A stretch of 15,830 bases of DNA from Bacteroidaceae bacterium (lineage in GTDB: Bacteria; Bacteroidota; Bacteroidia; Bacteroidales; Bacteroidaceae), in assembly GCA_017633615.1 (NCBI GenBank), contig JAGBPB010000001.1, positions 1 through 15,830 on the forward strand, given 5' to 3'. Positions within the stretch are counted from its first letter, which is position 1, and each line of letters begins with the position of its first letter. Shown here piece after piece: positions 5,338 to 13,692 of the stretch. The notes under the pieces were generated by a model. The model saw nothing but the letters and a program-made list of their open reading frames with translations. It did not search any database and was not told where the DNA came from. The position numbers and the translations under genes are program-made.

Positions 5338-6981
5338 ATGACCGGTATTTATAAAAGGATTACATGGAGCAGACTCATAGTTCTGCTTGTAGGTATTGCA
5401 GCCTTGTTTACTCTCACAGAGTGCGGTTCAAGCAAGAAAACCCAGGTAATGGTGGCCGATGCCATTCACGGCTATCCAGAATTTGAGGATGGTATGACCT
5501 GGCTGTTTGAGGACGGCTCGGCCAAGGTCAAGACTTTTGATGGCGTAGAGGCCAGCATGAAAGCGTCCGATGTTCCCGGCTATCTCAAAAAATACAAGAA
5601 CTTCCGTACCACCCGTATGTCTGTCCGCTACATGTATCCCATCACATCACTAGATGAGGTACTCCCGTTTGCCGAGCAGCTTGATGCCGTAGGCATAAAG
5701 ACAGAGATTGCCACAAATGATGAGATGCTCAAGACCATGACCATGCCAGAGTATCGTCGGGCCTATATCTATGATGAGGGTAACGGTCAGTACCGCTTTG
5801 AGCTCAACTGTAATTCACAGGAGGATAACTATATGGCTTCAATGCTTAAAGACTATAAGCTCAAGTATCAGAACTTGTCAGCTACCGGTAACCTGGCCCT
5901 CATGAAAAGATGGATAACAGTCTTTGACGGACACGGCATAGCCATATTCCCCAACACAATGCCGGTAGCCGATGTCCAGCAGATGGCCGAGGCCGCCTGG
6001 AAGCGCGGCATCAACCAGATAGCTGTGGTAGTTGACCAGGATATAGTCACAATACCTGAGAATAGCCGTCTCACCACCCAGTATCAGGGAATGGACGCCA
6101 AGTCTATGGTACAAAAAATGATAGCATCCATATCCACCGATTATTTTGACAAAGGCCTCCATATTAAGAACCCCAAGTCTTTCTATAACAGCAACTCCAG
6201 CTTCTTTAACGTAACTGATGTCATACGTACCCCCGATGAACTCATCCTGGTTTACCGCGCACATCAGGGCCCTGACCTGTGGCTTACAAGAATCTACAAT
6301 GACAAGTTGGTAGCCAATGGCAATGAATATCCCTACACACGTGCCGAGGGCCTTGAAGGCTTTGAAGTGGCCTATTACTGGAGTCCGGTTAATGGCTATT
6401 ACACCATGACAGAGCATTTCCCTGCAATCCCCGATGATGTAAAGACTGTGGACATATATGACATTGATGATAACCAGCTGGTAATAAAAGGGCTTCAGGT
6501 ATCACAAGATATAACAGATATGAGTGATATCAGAACCGTATATATTGTAGCGGCCGATGTGCTCAAGACCGTCCACCTCCATGAGGATATGCCTGATATC
6601 ATAAGCGTGAAAAGGGCTGATTTTACTGATAAGGAGACCACCATTTACGTAGAGATGGCCATCATGGAACCTCACTCATTCCTAGGCCACGTAGGCAGTG
6701 ATTTCACCCTCACGCTGGGAAACGGTCAGGTTCTCAAACCAATCCGCATTGAAGGCGTGCCGGTCGATGAAGACTTTGACCGCCACGGTGATCACGTAAC
6801 TACCTATTTCCAGTTGATATTCCCCGCCATCAGTGAACAGGATTGGGAGTCTCAGGGAGAGCGTATCCTCAAAGGCACTATCTGCCACGAGCCGCTCACC
6901 TTCAATCTCCAATCATTCAATTTTGGCGGTACTATTGAGGATATATTAGAGCAATTAAAAAACCAGGCAGAACAGGAATAA
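5338..6981 (+). CDS. Exported 547-residue protein of unknown function
   Basis: An N-terminal hydrophobic segment (residues 13-27) is followed by Cys29-Gly-Ser-Ser, which looks like a lipoprotein signal. The residue before Cys is Glu, outside the usual lipobox, so lipid attachment is uncertain. The mature protein appears periplasmic or outer-membrane facing. Two similar stretches are visible: SLDEVLPFAEQLDAVGIKTE (about 104-123) and ADVQQMAEAAWKRGINQIAV (about 208-227). Both are helix-strand units ending 'GI', reminiscent of the periplasmic part of ExbD-type proteins, but this is only a shape resemblance. Other parts are strand-rich (FTLTLGNGQVLKPIRIEG). It has its own strong promoter and may share its message with the frameshifted mini-gene after it. 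I do not recognise the family. Confidence 0.8.
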   Translation: MTGIYKRITWSRLIVLLVGIAALFTLTECGSSKKTQVMVADAIHGYPEFEDGMTWLFEDGSAKVKTFDGVEASMKASDVPGYLKKYKNFRTTRMSVRYMYPITSLDEVLPFAEQLDAVGIKTEIATNDEMLKTMTMPEYRRAYIYDEGNGQYRFELNCNSQEDNYMASMLKDYKLKYQNLSATGNLALMKRWITVFDGHGIAIFPNTMPVADVQQMAEAAWKRGINQIAVVVDQDIVTIPENSRLTTQYQGMDAKSMVQKMIASISTDYFDKGLHIKNPKSFYNSNSSFFNVTDVIRTPDELILVYRAHQGPDLWLTRIYNDKLVANGNEYPYTRAEGLEGFEVAYYWSPVNGYYTMTEHFPAIPDDVKTVDIYDIDDNQLVIKGLQVSQDITDMSDIRTVYIVAADVLKTVHLHEDMPDIISVKRADFTDKETTIYVEMAIMEPHSFLGHVGSDFTLTLGNGQVLKPIRIEGVPVDEDFDRHGDHVTTYFQLIFPAISEQDWESQGERILKGTICHEPLTFNLQSFNFGGTIEDILEQLKNQAEQE

Positions 6982-6997
6982 TCCCCAAAACTCAGTT

Positions 6998-7181
6998 ATG
7001 AAATTCCGCACCATCAAAATCTGGCTATCCAAAGGCTGGTACTACGCAGTGTACAGCGTGTCCCTGCTGCTCATGAGGTTGGAATGGTGTCTTTGAGGTA
7101 GTGAGTGAAAAGAAGTACAACGAATCACTAAAAGGCAGAAAAGGCAGCATCACATATAAAGATTTCCAACTACTTGAATAA
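6998..7181 (+). pseudogene. Frameshifted mini-gene, about 60 residues if restored
   Basis: An ATG at 6998 opens MKFRTIKIWLSKGWYYAVYS and a hydrophobic SVSLLLM stretch, then stops at TGA 7094-7096 after 32 residues. The +1 frame is open from 7077 to TAA 7179-7181 and reads GWNGVFEVVSEKKYNESLKG, ending ITYKDFQLLE. Both halves look like real protein, and the frames overlap at 7077-7093, so a single-base change best explains the break. A sequencing error or programmed frameshift cannot be excluded. It lies 16 bases after the 547-residue gene. Function is unknown; a small membrane-bound protein is likely. Confidence 0.45.
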
Positions 7182-7245
7182 AGCATAATGGTTCTCCTTT
7201 AACAAACAAAACAGAATCAACTATTTAAGAGAAAGAAAGGACTCT

Positions 7246-8031
7246 ATGAAAAAGATTGCCGCACTATTATTCCTTGCAGTATTGCCAATACTGGCAGTTG
7301 CCCAGGATATCGTTACCTCAGATCAAGACATCCAGAGCAAGTTCTTCGGTCTTGAACTGGGCCAGACCGTAACAGAGCAGGAACTATTGCTGACTATCCG
7401 GCAAAACTGCAATGCCCAGGCAACTGCGGTTGAATCAGATGAAGAATCAACAACCTATCGCGTCATCAATAAAACCCCGTTCATGGGTTGCACCTGGGAT
7501 GTTGTAACTCTACTTTACCTGAAAACTGAAAACTGCATTGGTTTAATAGAATTGAACAAGTTCTTCCCGCACGACTTCAATTTTGCATGGATGGATAATG
7601 ACAGCCTCAAAACTATATCCGGCAACATTAACCAGTCTTTGTCAGAGTTATATGGTCAACCTAATTTGACATCAGGAGGAGACCTTTGGATAGGGAAAAA
7701 TGGCGTACACATGCAAATGGGTTCCACCGCTGTAACCAAAAACGCCAATATCCCTACAGAAAGACTTGAAGGATTGGGCGATGAAGGGTATATCCTTTCC
7801 CTAAAATATTCCAATCAAGCCGGGCAGCAGTTATTTGCAGATAGAGGGCTGGTCAGGGTTGTTAAGTCAATTGTTTCTACCGCTAACCCCAACGGTAATC
7901 CAATCAATCCTGACAACTATCCTCTGCCAGAGGGTAAAACCATTGAAGACGTAATCCTACAGCTTCCCGGCGTCACCATAGATAGCCTCAAGAATGTGTA
8001 CGTGGATGGCAAGAAGGTTACCCGTTTGTAG
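7246..8031 (+). CDS. Secreted protein with TonB-plug-like C-terminal tail
   Basis: A 261-residue protein with a clear signal peptide (MKKIAALLFLAVLPILAVAQ, cleavage probably after VAQ). The bulk (residues 30-215) is a mixed domain with strands and an aromatic middle (FFPHDFNFAWMD) that I cannot assign. The last 35 residues (PEGKTIEDVILQLPGVTIDS, then VYVDGKKVTRL) closely resemble the segment just before the plug of Bacteroidetes TonB-dependent outer-membrane receptors ('T.EDvL..LPGv.vd..g.i.v.GK.V'). Here it forms the very end, with no barrel after it. The next gene begins two bases after the stop, so they are probably translated from one message. No good promoter was found directly upstream. 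Confidence 0.7.
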   Translation: MKKIAALLFLAVLPILAVAQDIVTSDQDIQSKFFGLELGQTVTEQELLLTIRQNCNAQATAVESDEESTTYRVINKTPFMGCTWDVVTLLYLKTENCIGLIELNKFFPHDFNFAWMDNDSLKTISGNINQSLSELYGQPNLTSGGDLWIGKNGVHMQMGSTAVTKNANIPTERLEGLGDEGYILSLKYSNQAGQQLFADRGLVRVVKSIVSTANPNGNPINPDNYPLPEGKTIEDVILQLPGVTIDSLKNVYVDGKKVTRL

Positions 8032-8032
8032 A

Positions 8033-8482
8033 ATGATAAAACCATCCGCATATATGGAACCAATATTATTGCACATCAACAATACCGCCACCGGAGTCGT
8101 TTGCCTCTGTAAAAACAATCAGGGAAACCTCCTCACATGCTATTTTCCGGACATCATCAAACAGACAGAACCGCTTCTCAAAGATGATGTGATAGAAATA
8201 GCCATCGATGCCTCAGACAGTGGTCACATCAAGTTAACCATAACTAAGAATCATCAGGAAAGCATCAAGGCCGCAAAAGATTGCTATGAGTTATACTTTA
8301 ATAATGAAATAATCAGCCTCCCGTTCATAGATAGTCCCGGAGCCGCAACCATAATCGCCTTAACCTTCAATAAAGGTACTCTCACCCTTGATGCCAGTTC
8401 CTCTATAGCCGATGACAAAGTATCCCAATATCATTGTCATCAATTCAGCCCCCACACCAAACTGTCAATCCGTATAAACTAA
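8033..8482 (+). CDS. Unknown 149-residue protein
   Basis: Start chosen at 8033, two bases after the previous stop; an ATG at 8054 is also possible. A frame extending back to 7994 overlaps the upstream gene and is less likely. No signal peptide or membrane span is visible. The sequence alternates polar and hydrophobic residues in strand-like runs (DDVIEIAIDASDSGHIKLTI, GAATIIALTFNKGTLTL), which suggests a small beta-sandwich. No motif allows a function. It is coupled to the secreted protein upstream and its stop abuts a strong terminator, so the two form the end of one transcription unit. Confidence 0.6.
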   Translation: MIKPSAYMEPILLHINNTATGVVCLCKNNQGNLLTCYFPDIIKQTEPLLKDDVIEIAIDASDSGHIKLTITKNHQESIKAAKDCYELYFNNEIISLPFIDSPGAATIIALTFNKGTLTLDASSSIADDKVSQYHCHQFSPHTKLSIRIN

Positions 8483-8519
8483 CCAACACAGCAGCTCACA
8501 CCTGCTGTGTTGGTTTTTT
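8483..8519 (+). terminator. Strong intrinsic terminator
   Basis: A perfect 12-base stem, CCAACACAGCAG (8483-8494) with CTGCTGTGTTGG (8502-8513), has a 7-base loop and is followed by six T. It starts immediately after the TAA of the 149-residue gene. Confidence 0.92.
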
Positions 8520-8522
8520 CAC

Positions 8523-8530
8523 TACCTTTG
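8523..8530 (+). promoter_or_regulatory. Promoter -7 element TACCTTTG
   Basis: An exact TAnnTTTG match directly after the terminator, 27 bases before the ATG at 8558. No clear -33 element. Confidence 0.5.
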
Positions 8531-8557
8531 CTTTATAACCTCTAAAGCCATGACACC

Positions 8558-9253
8558 ATGCCAAAATTCCATCCCACACCCATAATTCAGGACTGCTGGT
8601 CCTCCATAGGTGATATCACCTTCTACCACCGGGGTGGCCAGTGCTACTGGAAACGCAAGCCTAAACCATCATTCAACCATACTCCGGCCCGTCTTGATCA
8701 GGCACAGATTCATCACCGTGCCATCCTTGCCTGGCAGCAGCTGCAGCACTCCGTGCAACTGCAGTGGAGAGATCTAGCCCGCTGCGTTCCCTCACACCGC
8801 CCGCCGTATGATGACAAGCATCACATAAGTGGTTATAACCTCTTTGTCAGCGCCTATCACGGCTTCGCCCAGCTCGGCCGTGAACATGTCCCGGTACCAC
8901 AGCCATATCCGGAGTTTCCCATATCATCATTACAGCTGATGGCCACCACCTGCAGTAATGGTGTGGCCACCATCCGCTGCAGGCTGACGCTGGACACCAG
9001 CACCCCAGAACGCTGGCACATATCCGCAAGGATCCAACTCACCGCCCCGGGAGTGGGGTGTGACCCTAGCAAGATGCGAACCTATATGGGCATAAGGTGT
9101 TCAGATAATGTAATAGTCTTCAATGTCCCAAGTCAGGGCACAGAAGACTACCAAGTCCACCTCCGCTACCGCCTCATAGACTCAGTAACTGGCTACCGCA
9201 ACAATTGGTATCAAGATACTATACGCCATCTTAATGCCATTACATCCATTTAA
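8558..9253 (+). CDS. DUF6266-like protein
   Basis: A 231-residue protein without a signal peptide. The start has the pattern ...GDITFYHRGGQCYWKRKPKP (residues about 18-37), then a helical stretch rich in Gln (AQIHHRAILAWQQLQ) and SGYNLFVSAYHGFAQLG (about 91-107). The C-terminal half is strand-rich and may form an immunoglobulin-like fold. The order 'G.i.fy.r.g..y.r.kP' then 'Q...... W..L' then 'GYNLFv' resembles Bacteroidetes proteins of the DUF6266 type, whose role is unknown. It is unusually rich in His, Trp and Pro. It has its own promoter after a strong terminator. The partial gene at 15720 has a similar beginning. Confidence 0.6.
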   Translation: MPKFHPTPIIQDCWSSIGDITFYHRGGQCYWKRKPKPSFNHTPARLDQAQIHHRAILAWQQLQHSVQLQWRDLARCVPSHRPPYDDKHHISGYNLFVSAYHGFAQLGREHVPVPQPYPEFPISSLQLMATTCSNGVATIRCRLTLDTSTPERWHISARIQLTAPGVGCDPSKMRTYMGIRCSDNVIVFNVPSQGTEDYQVHLRYRLIDSVTGYRNNWYQDTIRHLNAITSI

Positions 9254-9257
9254 AACC

Positions 9258-9298
9258 TTGCAACGTTTTTATCAGGTAATTATCTTTTCGTACATTTG
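9258..9298 (+). promoter_or_regulatory. Promoter TACATTTG with upstream TTGCAACGTTTTT motif
   Basis: TACATTTG (9291-9298) matches TAnnTTTG, 25 bases before the ATG of the AlbA_2 gene. The second copy of the 13-base motif shared with 5250-5262 lies at 9258-9270. The -33 element is weak. Confidence 0.5.
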
Positions 9299-9322
9299 TA
9301 GCATAAGCAGAAACAAACCTAT

Positions 9323-10738
9323 ATGGGCGAAAAACATATCATAGAATACAAGAGCATCTGGAAAGATCAGTGGCTTGAATGGATTTGCGGCTACGCAAAT
9401 GCAGATGGCGGAACTCTCTACATCGGCATCGCAGATGATGGTAGCGTGGTCGGACTCAACAACCCCAAGAAACTGATGGAGGATATCCCCAACAAGATTG
9501 CTGATAAACTGCGTATCTACCCTGATGTACGCCTCCTTGATCGTGAAGGCAAGGAGATCATTGAAATAGAAGTCCGCCCCAGCATGGATGCAGTAACATT
9601 AGACGGTGTGCTGTACAAGCGCGTGGGTTCCACCAATCAGATAGTAAAAGGTTCAGCCCTTCAGGATTTCTATTTCCATAAATTGGGAGCAACATGGGAT
9701 GCCCGCATAGTGCCAGGTGCCACTATTGACCAGATAAACCCTGACGCTATCAATTACTTCCTTCGCAATGGTATTGACAGAGGGCGTTTATCTAAGGAGA
9801 GCATAAATGATACCCCTGATAAAGTACTCCGCAATCTCAAGGTCATGACCCCCGATGGCCAGCTTACCATGGCCGCCCTATTGCTGTTCGGTAAAGACCC
9901 TCAGCAATACTGCATAAACGCCCGTATCAAGATAGGCCGTTTTGGTGACAGTCAGGCAGCTTTAATGAGCCAGGACCTGATAGAAGGTGACCTTATCCGA
10001 ATGGCAGACAGGGTTATGGATGCACTTAGCACCAAATACCTCATTCATCCCATTCACTATAAGAGAATGCGCCGCGAGGAACCGCTTGAGATACCTGAAG
10101 ATGGTTTGCGTGAAATTCTTTTCAATGCTATCATACACAAGGATTACACCGGCCCCGACAGCCAAATGCGTATCTTTGATGACCGCATCACCTTCTGGAA
10201 CCAAGGTGGTCTTCCTGCAGGAATAACACCAGAGTCTCTTTTCAAACCTCATGACTCCCAGCCCAGAAACCGTCTCATTGCAAACGCATTCTATATGGCC
10301 GGATTCATTGAATCCTGGGGCCGTGGCTTTGAACTCATCACAGAATCGTTTAAATCAGAGGACCTTCAAGTTCCTACACTAGTTGAAGAGTTTGGAGGTG
10401 TCCGCGTAATCATCAAGCGTGAAATATTCCATGCCATCCAGAACGGTGGTCGAATTAATCCCAAAACTGGGCGTTTAATTAAGGCTGGTGATAGAAAAAA
10501 TGATAGAGAAAATGATAGAGAAAATGATAGAGAAAATCCCTTTATTCCTACTCCTAGACAAGAAAAACTAATCTCTATCATAAAGAAGAATGATAGAGTA
10601 ACAACAGATGAAATGAGAGAGAAACTTAAAGTCTCAATATCTACTGTAAATCGTGATATTACAGCATTAAAGGAAGCGCAAGTTCTTATCCGTGAAGGTG
10701 GTGACAATGGCGGCAGATGGATTATTCTTAAATCTTAA
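9323..10738 (+). CDS. AlbA_2 (Schlafen-like) regulator with ATPase-like domain and winged helix
   Basis: A 471-residue cytoplasmic protein. Residues 5-112 form the AlbA_2 (Schlafen-like, nucleic-acid binding) domain, with ANADGGTLYIGIADDGSVVG and YKRVGSTN as diagnostic pieces. Residues 258-310 match the degenerate GHKL-type ATPase domain of these proteins (LREILFNAIIHKDYTG, then FDDRITFWNQGGLPAG). Residues 411-465 are a winged helix-turn-helix of the DeoR/ArsR style (TTDEMREKLKVSISTVNRDI). They follow a linker with NDRE repeats at 393-405. Such proteins are often annotated as RecG-like helicases, but no helicase motifs are present. They are widespread accessory regulators in Bacteroidetes, sometimes near defence genes, with unproven function. 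The gene stands alone with its own promoter and a shared terminator. Confidence 0.88.
   Translation: MGEKHIIEYKSIWKDQWLEWICGYANADGGTLYIGIADDGSVVGLNNPKKLMEDIPNKIADKLRIYPDVRLLDREGKEIIEIEVRPSMDAVTLDGVLYKRVGSTNQIVKGSALQDFYFHKLGATWDARIVPGATIDQINPDAINYFLRNGIDRGRLSKESINDTPDKVLRNLKVMTPDGQLTMAALLLFGKDPQQYCINARIKIGRFGDSQAALMSQDLIEGDLIRMADRVMDALSTKYLIHPIHYKRMRREEPLEIPEDGLREILFNAIIHKDYTGPDSQMRIFDDRITFWNQGGLPAGITPESLFKPHDSQPRNRLIANAFYMAGFIESWGRGFELITESFKSEDLQVPTLVEEFGGVRVIIKREIFHAIQNGGRINPKTGRLIKAGDRKNDRENDRENDRENPFIPTPRQEKLISIIKKNDRVTTDEMREKLKVSISTVNRDITALKEAQVLIREGGDNGGRWIILKS
10489..10536 (+). repeat. Four tandem copies of a 12-base unit inside the AlbA_2 gene
   Basis: TGATAGAGAAAA is repeated exactly at 10501, 10513 and 10525, with a one-mismatch copy at 10489. 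It encodes the (N)DRE linker. Because the unit is 12 bases, copy-number change keeps the frame and would only alter linker length between ATPase-like and winged-helix domains. Confidence 0.9.
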
Positions 10739-10743
10739 ATAGC

Positions 10744-10780
10744 AAGAGACCGGAACGCACATCCAGCATCCCGGTCTCTT
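10744..10780. terminator. Bidirectional terminator-like hairpin between convergent genes
   Basis: AAGAGACCGG (10744-10753) pairs perfectly with CCGGTCTCTT (10771-10780) around a 17-base loop. It sits between the stop of the AlbA_2 gene and the stop of the minus-strand gene. The T run is poor on both sides, so efficiency is uncertain. Confidence 0.6.
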
Positions 10781-10806
10781 ATGTTATTCAGTCGTTCCTT
10801 TCCAAC

Positions 10807-11406
10807 TTACCTTTCTATCTTCACCCCAATAATATAATACTCCGGAATCCGCTTCATAATGTCCTCCTTAAGCTCACTGGTCATCTCAGTGGAGCCACAA
10901 AAACGGAACACTTTGCTGTCTGCATCATACCAATATGAGCCCAGCAAAACAAGCGGATAGAAGCCGTCAATCATCTTTCCCTCCAGTTTGAATGGCCGTG
11001 GTTCGCAGCTGTAATTAACCTCTCCATCAGGCGATGTCTGCCCCTCAAATGTAATGGAGAAAGACAGGCCGCTGTTGTCATCAAAATACACACTTACCTT
11101 TTTCCCTTTTTCTTCCGGAGAGAAAGTAACCTTTACATTGCTTTTATGCTCACCAGATACTGACCAGCCAAATTCGCCGCCCAGAATATATTCTCCCTCT
11201 TTATCACCCTGCTTATAATGCTTTATTATAGGTTGGTAAGAGCGCACATTCTCAAATTCAGAAATATCAAATGAGTAAACTTTATAACCCATCTTCTCAA
11301 ACAGCCTGATGTAATCATCCGCAACAACCTGCTGAGTCTTGATTTCCTGTCCCCAGACATCCATGATGCCCAACATCAAGGCAATTGATAAAAGTATCCG
11401 TTTCAT
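10807..11406 (-). CDS. Secreted 199-residue protein, last gene of the repressor/sensor operon
   Basis: The N-terminus (MKRILLSIALMLGIMDVWGQ) is a typical signal peptide. The mature protein (about 180 residues) is strand-rich with conserved-looking patches KMGYKVYSFDISEFENV, NVKVTFSPEEKGKKVSVYFD and GFYPLVLLGSYWYDADSKVF. It resembles Bacteroides secreted DUF families but I cannot assign one with confidence. It starts 38 bases after the end of the M56 sensor gene in the same orientation with no terminator or promoter between, so it probably belongs to that operon. This suggests a role in the envelope response the sensor controls. Confidence 0.7.
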   Translation of the reverse strand: MKRILLSIALMLGIMDVWGQEIKTQQVVADDYIRLFEKMGYKVYSFDISEFENVRSYQPIIKHYKQGDKEGEYILGGEFGWSVSGEHKSNVKVTFSPEEKGKKVSVYFDDNSGLSFSITFEGQTSPDGEVNYSCEPRPFKLEGKMIDGFYPLVLLGSYWYDADSKVFRFCGSTEMTSELKEDIMKRIPEYYIIGVKIER

Positions 11407-11444
11407 AACAAGGTGAGTTGGTTTTTTATCCTCTATAGTGGATT

Positions 11445-13691
11445 TTAACGATTTATGTAAAATACCGGTTTGTTGGTATTTATTTCAGATATCAATTGCC
11501 TTACCTTTTGGGAATTTTCATCTGAGAATCGGATTGCAACGGCAAAACGTCGGCCTTCAAACAGATCTTTTAATGCTGATTCCAGGTTGTCAGTTGTAAC
11601 AACGACTTCATTAACTGGGTCGCCGTTAGTCATGTTCATGCAAACATATGCGCCATCCTTTACGACAGATTGCCAGGCTTCTTTGATCTTGGGCTGGATA
11701 CTGCCAATTAGCTCATCGGTCCTTTCACGCAAGGTTCCCTGAAGTTCCTTATATTTCTGTGTCAGCTTTTGCTGATCGTCAACCAGCTCCTTTTCATAAC
11801 TGGAACGCATGCTTTCAGTCAGCTGATCCCGCTCTTTCATATAATCTTCGGACTTTTTTCTTACATCATTGTCTAAAGCCTGCATCTCCTCCTGCATCTT
11901 GTTTTGCATGGATTGCAGTTCTTCTTGAGCAGATCTGTATGCGGTCATCAAGGTCTTGAATTCAGGCTTATTCAGATAGGCCTGGTTAGGATCCTGACCG
12001 TTATTTCTCATTGACGACGTCAACAAAGACAACATTATGCCGCCTATTTCATCTTCGTCTGATCCTGTAACATCATAAACGGAAATCCATTGTGGGGATG
12101 ATGATCTTGCAGTTGAAGCGTCAAGTCTGAAATTGATGGGAACTGAGTATCTGACTTTTACTATGTTACCGTCCTTTTTGCCCGGTTTCCATGCGGGCAT
12201 CTGGCTTATTGTTCTCAGGGCTTCGGCATCAAGCAACGGATCAACAGAGCGTACTACCTCAGCATCAGTTATAGAGCCGTCAGTATCTATAGTGAATGAA
12301 ACTATTACTCTTCCCTGAACATTGTTCTCTCTGCACACAGCAGGATACTTTATGTTCTTTCTAAGATACTCCAGCAGAGAGACTGTACCACCAGGAAATT
12401 CCGGTAGTTCATCGGCTTCCATTTCAAGAGCCTCCATCAATTGGGAATCACGCTCATTACCTGCATTGCCGTTATCTTTCAGTTTTGTAAGAGAGACAAC
12501 CGGATTATCTGAATTGATGATGCCTTTAAACTCCTTATATCCGGTTTTTATGATTCTGATCATATTTTCCGGATTGTGTTCTCTCAGAATAAAGTTGCCG
12601 TCCTGGTCTGTAAGGCAGCTATAGGATACCATCCCATTCAAGTTTATTACGCTGACCCGTGCCTCGGCAACAGGACCATTATCGTCAATAACCCTTCCTA
12701 TGAGATAGCCGTCTTGGGCCAGTTTGGCTGATAGATTGGCGTCAGTAGGATAGATGTTTTCAAATTCAATCATGTCGGCCTTCTTTTCAGTACGGGCAAA
12801 CAGGACAGATGTCATTCCCAACATGGGAATAAGGAGCAGAAGCCACATGAGGCGACTTTTGCTGGTTTGGTTCTTGTTCAACATAATAATTCTCTTTTTA
12901 ATGTTTAGGTTAAAGGAACTGGCAAGCGCATAGGCCTCTGCACCCACAGTTCGCATTATTAGTAACTTCTGATAGTCACTGTTGCGTATGCCGTAACGGT
13001 TGATCACTTCATTATCGGCTTCATATTCGTGAACTATCTTTATCTCTTGTAGTACAAGCCAGCACACGGGATTTAGAATAGTGCAAGCTAACAGGAATAC
13101 CAGGTCAACTGAATGGTATAACCTTATATGTGAGTATTCATGCCTCAGGCTGGCCCGGCGTGAAAAACCGTTCTCAGTATCGGATATAACAATGTAATTC
13201 ATCCAACTGAAGGGCCCGAAATCCTCATCGTGGGTAACCAACCAGACTGTGCGGCTTATGCGGCGGCGGGGTTTGCCGCGCAGGAATCTTTTTGCTCTCA
13301 TAATACTTCGTACCCAGCCGACCAAAAGCATAAGTACATAGGCCGAGTACATGCATACCAGTATGGCAGCCCACAAACTGGATTGTCCGGCAGATGGAGT
13401 GAGCTCTGTTTCTGTCATCTCAGTCACTGCGGGCTCTCCCATAAATATGAAAGTTCCGGTAAGTTCCTGGGCAAACTCCATTTGCCCTATTGCCATATCA
13501 CTGACAATGGGAGTCTTGTCAGGTATGGTTATGTGTACAAGGGGTAGAAGTGCCGAGAGCACAGTGGCTCCCAGCAGGTAAAACCGATTGAAGCGGTAGA
13601 ATGTGGTTCCGCTGAATGCTGCCTTATAAATGGTAAGCAGCACAATCAGGGCAAATGCCCATTCCATTATATATAAGACGAGACTTCCCAT
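11445..13691 (-). CDS. BlaR1-like M56 sensor peptidase fused to CarboxypepD_reg, TonB-C and Skp/OmpH-like domains
   Basis: A 748-residue protein. Residues 1-300 are the M56 membrane peptidase part: membrane spans near 5-25, 36-55, 106-128, 195-215 and 281-299. The zinc motif HEYSH (184-188) and the downstream acidic ligand region EADNE (224-228) are both intact. Residues about 328-400 match a carboxypeptidase regulatory-like beta domain (GRVIDDNGPVAEARVSV). Residues about 428-523 match the TonB C-terminal domain (EFPGGTVSLLEYL, YPAVCRENNVQGRV, MPAWKPGKKDG). Residues about 570-680 are a long charged coiled coil, followed by KIKEAWQSVVKDGAYVCMNM, as in Skp/OmpH periplasmic chaperones. By family, it senses envelope stress and triggers cleavage of the MecI-type repressor encoded one base upstream. 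No penicillin-binding sensor domain is present. Confidence 0.88.
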   Translation of the reverse strand: MGSLVLYIMEWAFALIVLLTIYKAAFSGTTFYRFNRFYLLGATVLSALLPLVHITIPDKTPIVSDMAIGQMEFAQELTGTFIFMGEPAVTEMTETELTPSAGQSSLWAAILVCMYSAYVLMLLVGWVRSIMRAKRFLRGKPRRRISRTVWLVTHDEDFGPFSWMNYIVISDTENGFSRRASLRHEYSHIRLYHSVDLVFLLACTILNPVCWLVLQEIKIVHEYEADNEVINRYGIRNSDYQKLLIMRTVGAEAYALASSFNLNIKKRIIMLNKNQTSKSRLMWLLLLIPMLGMTSVLFARTEKKADMIEFENIYPTDANLSAKLAQDGYLIGRVIDDNGPVAEARVSVINLNGMVSYSCLTDQDGNFILREHNPENMIRIIKTGYKEFKGIINSDNPVVSLTKLKDNGNAGNERDSQLMEALEMEADELPEFPGGTVSLLEYLRKNIKYPAVCRENNVQGRVIVSFTIDTDGSITDAEVVRSVDPLLDAEALRTISQMPAWKPGKKDGNIVKVRYSVPINFRLDASTARSSSPQWISVYDVTGSDEDEIGGIMLSLLTSSMRNNGQDPNQAYLNKPEFKTLMTAYRSAQEELQSMQNKMQEEMQALDNDVRKKSEDYMKERDQLTESMRSSYEKELVDDQQKLTQKYKELQGTLRERTDELIGSIQPKIKEAWQSVVKDGAYVCMNMTNGDPVNEVVVTTDNLESALKDLFEGRRFAVAIRFSDENSQKVRQLISEINTNKPVFYINR

Positions 13692-13692
13692 A

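Noticed and set aside
9323..10738. RecG helicase
   Set aside because: Often annotated this way, but Walker and helicase motifs are absent; the domains are AlbA_2, a GHKL-like segment and a winged helix.
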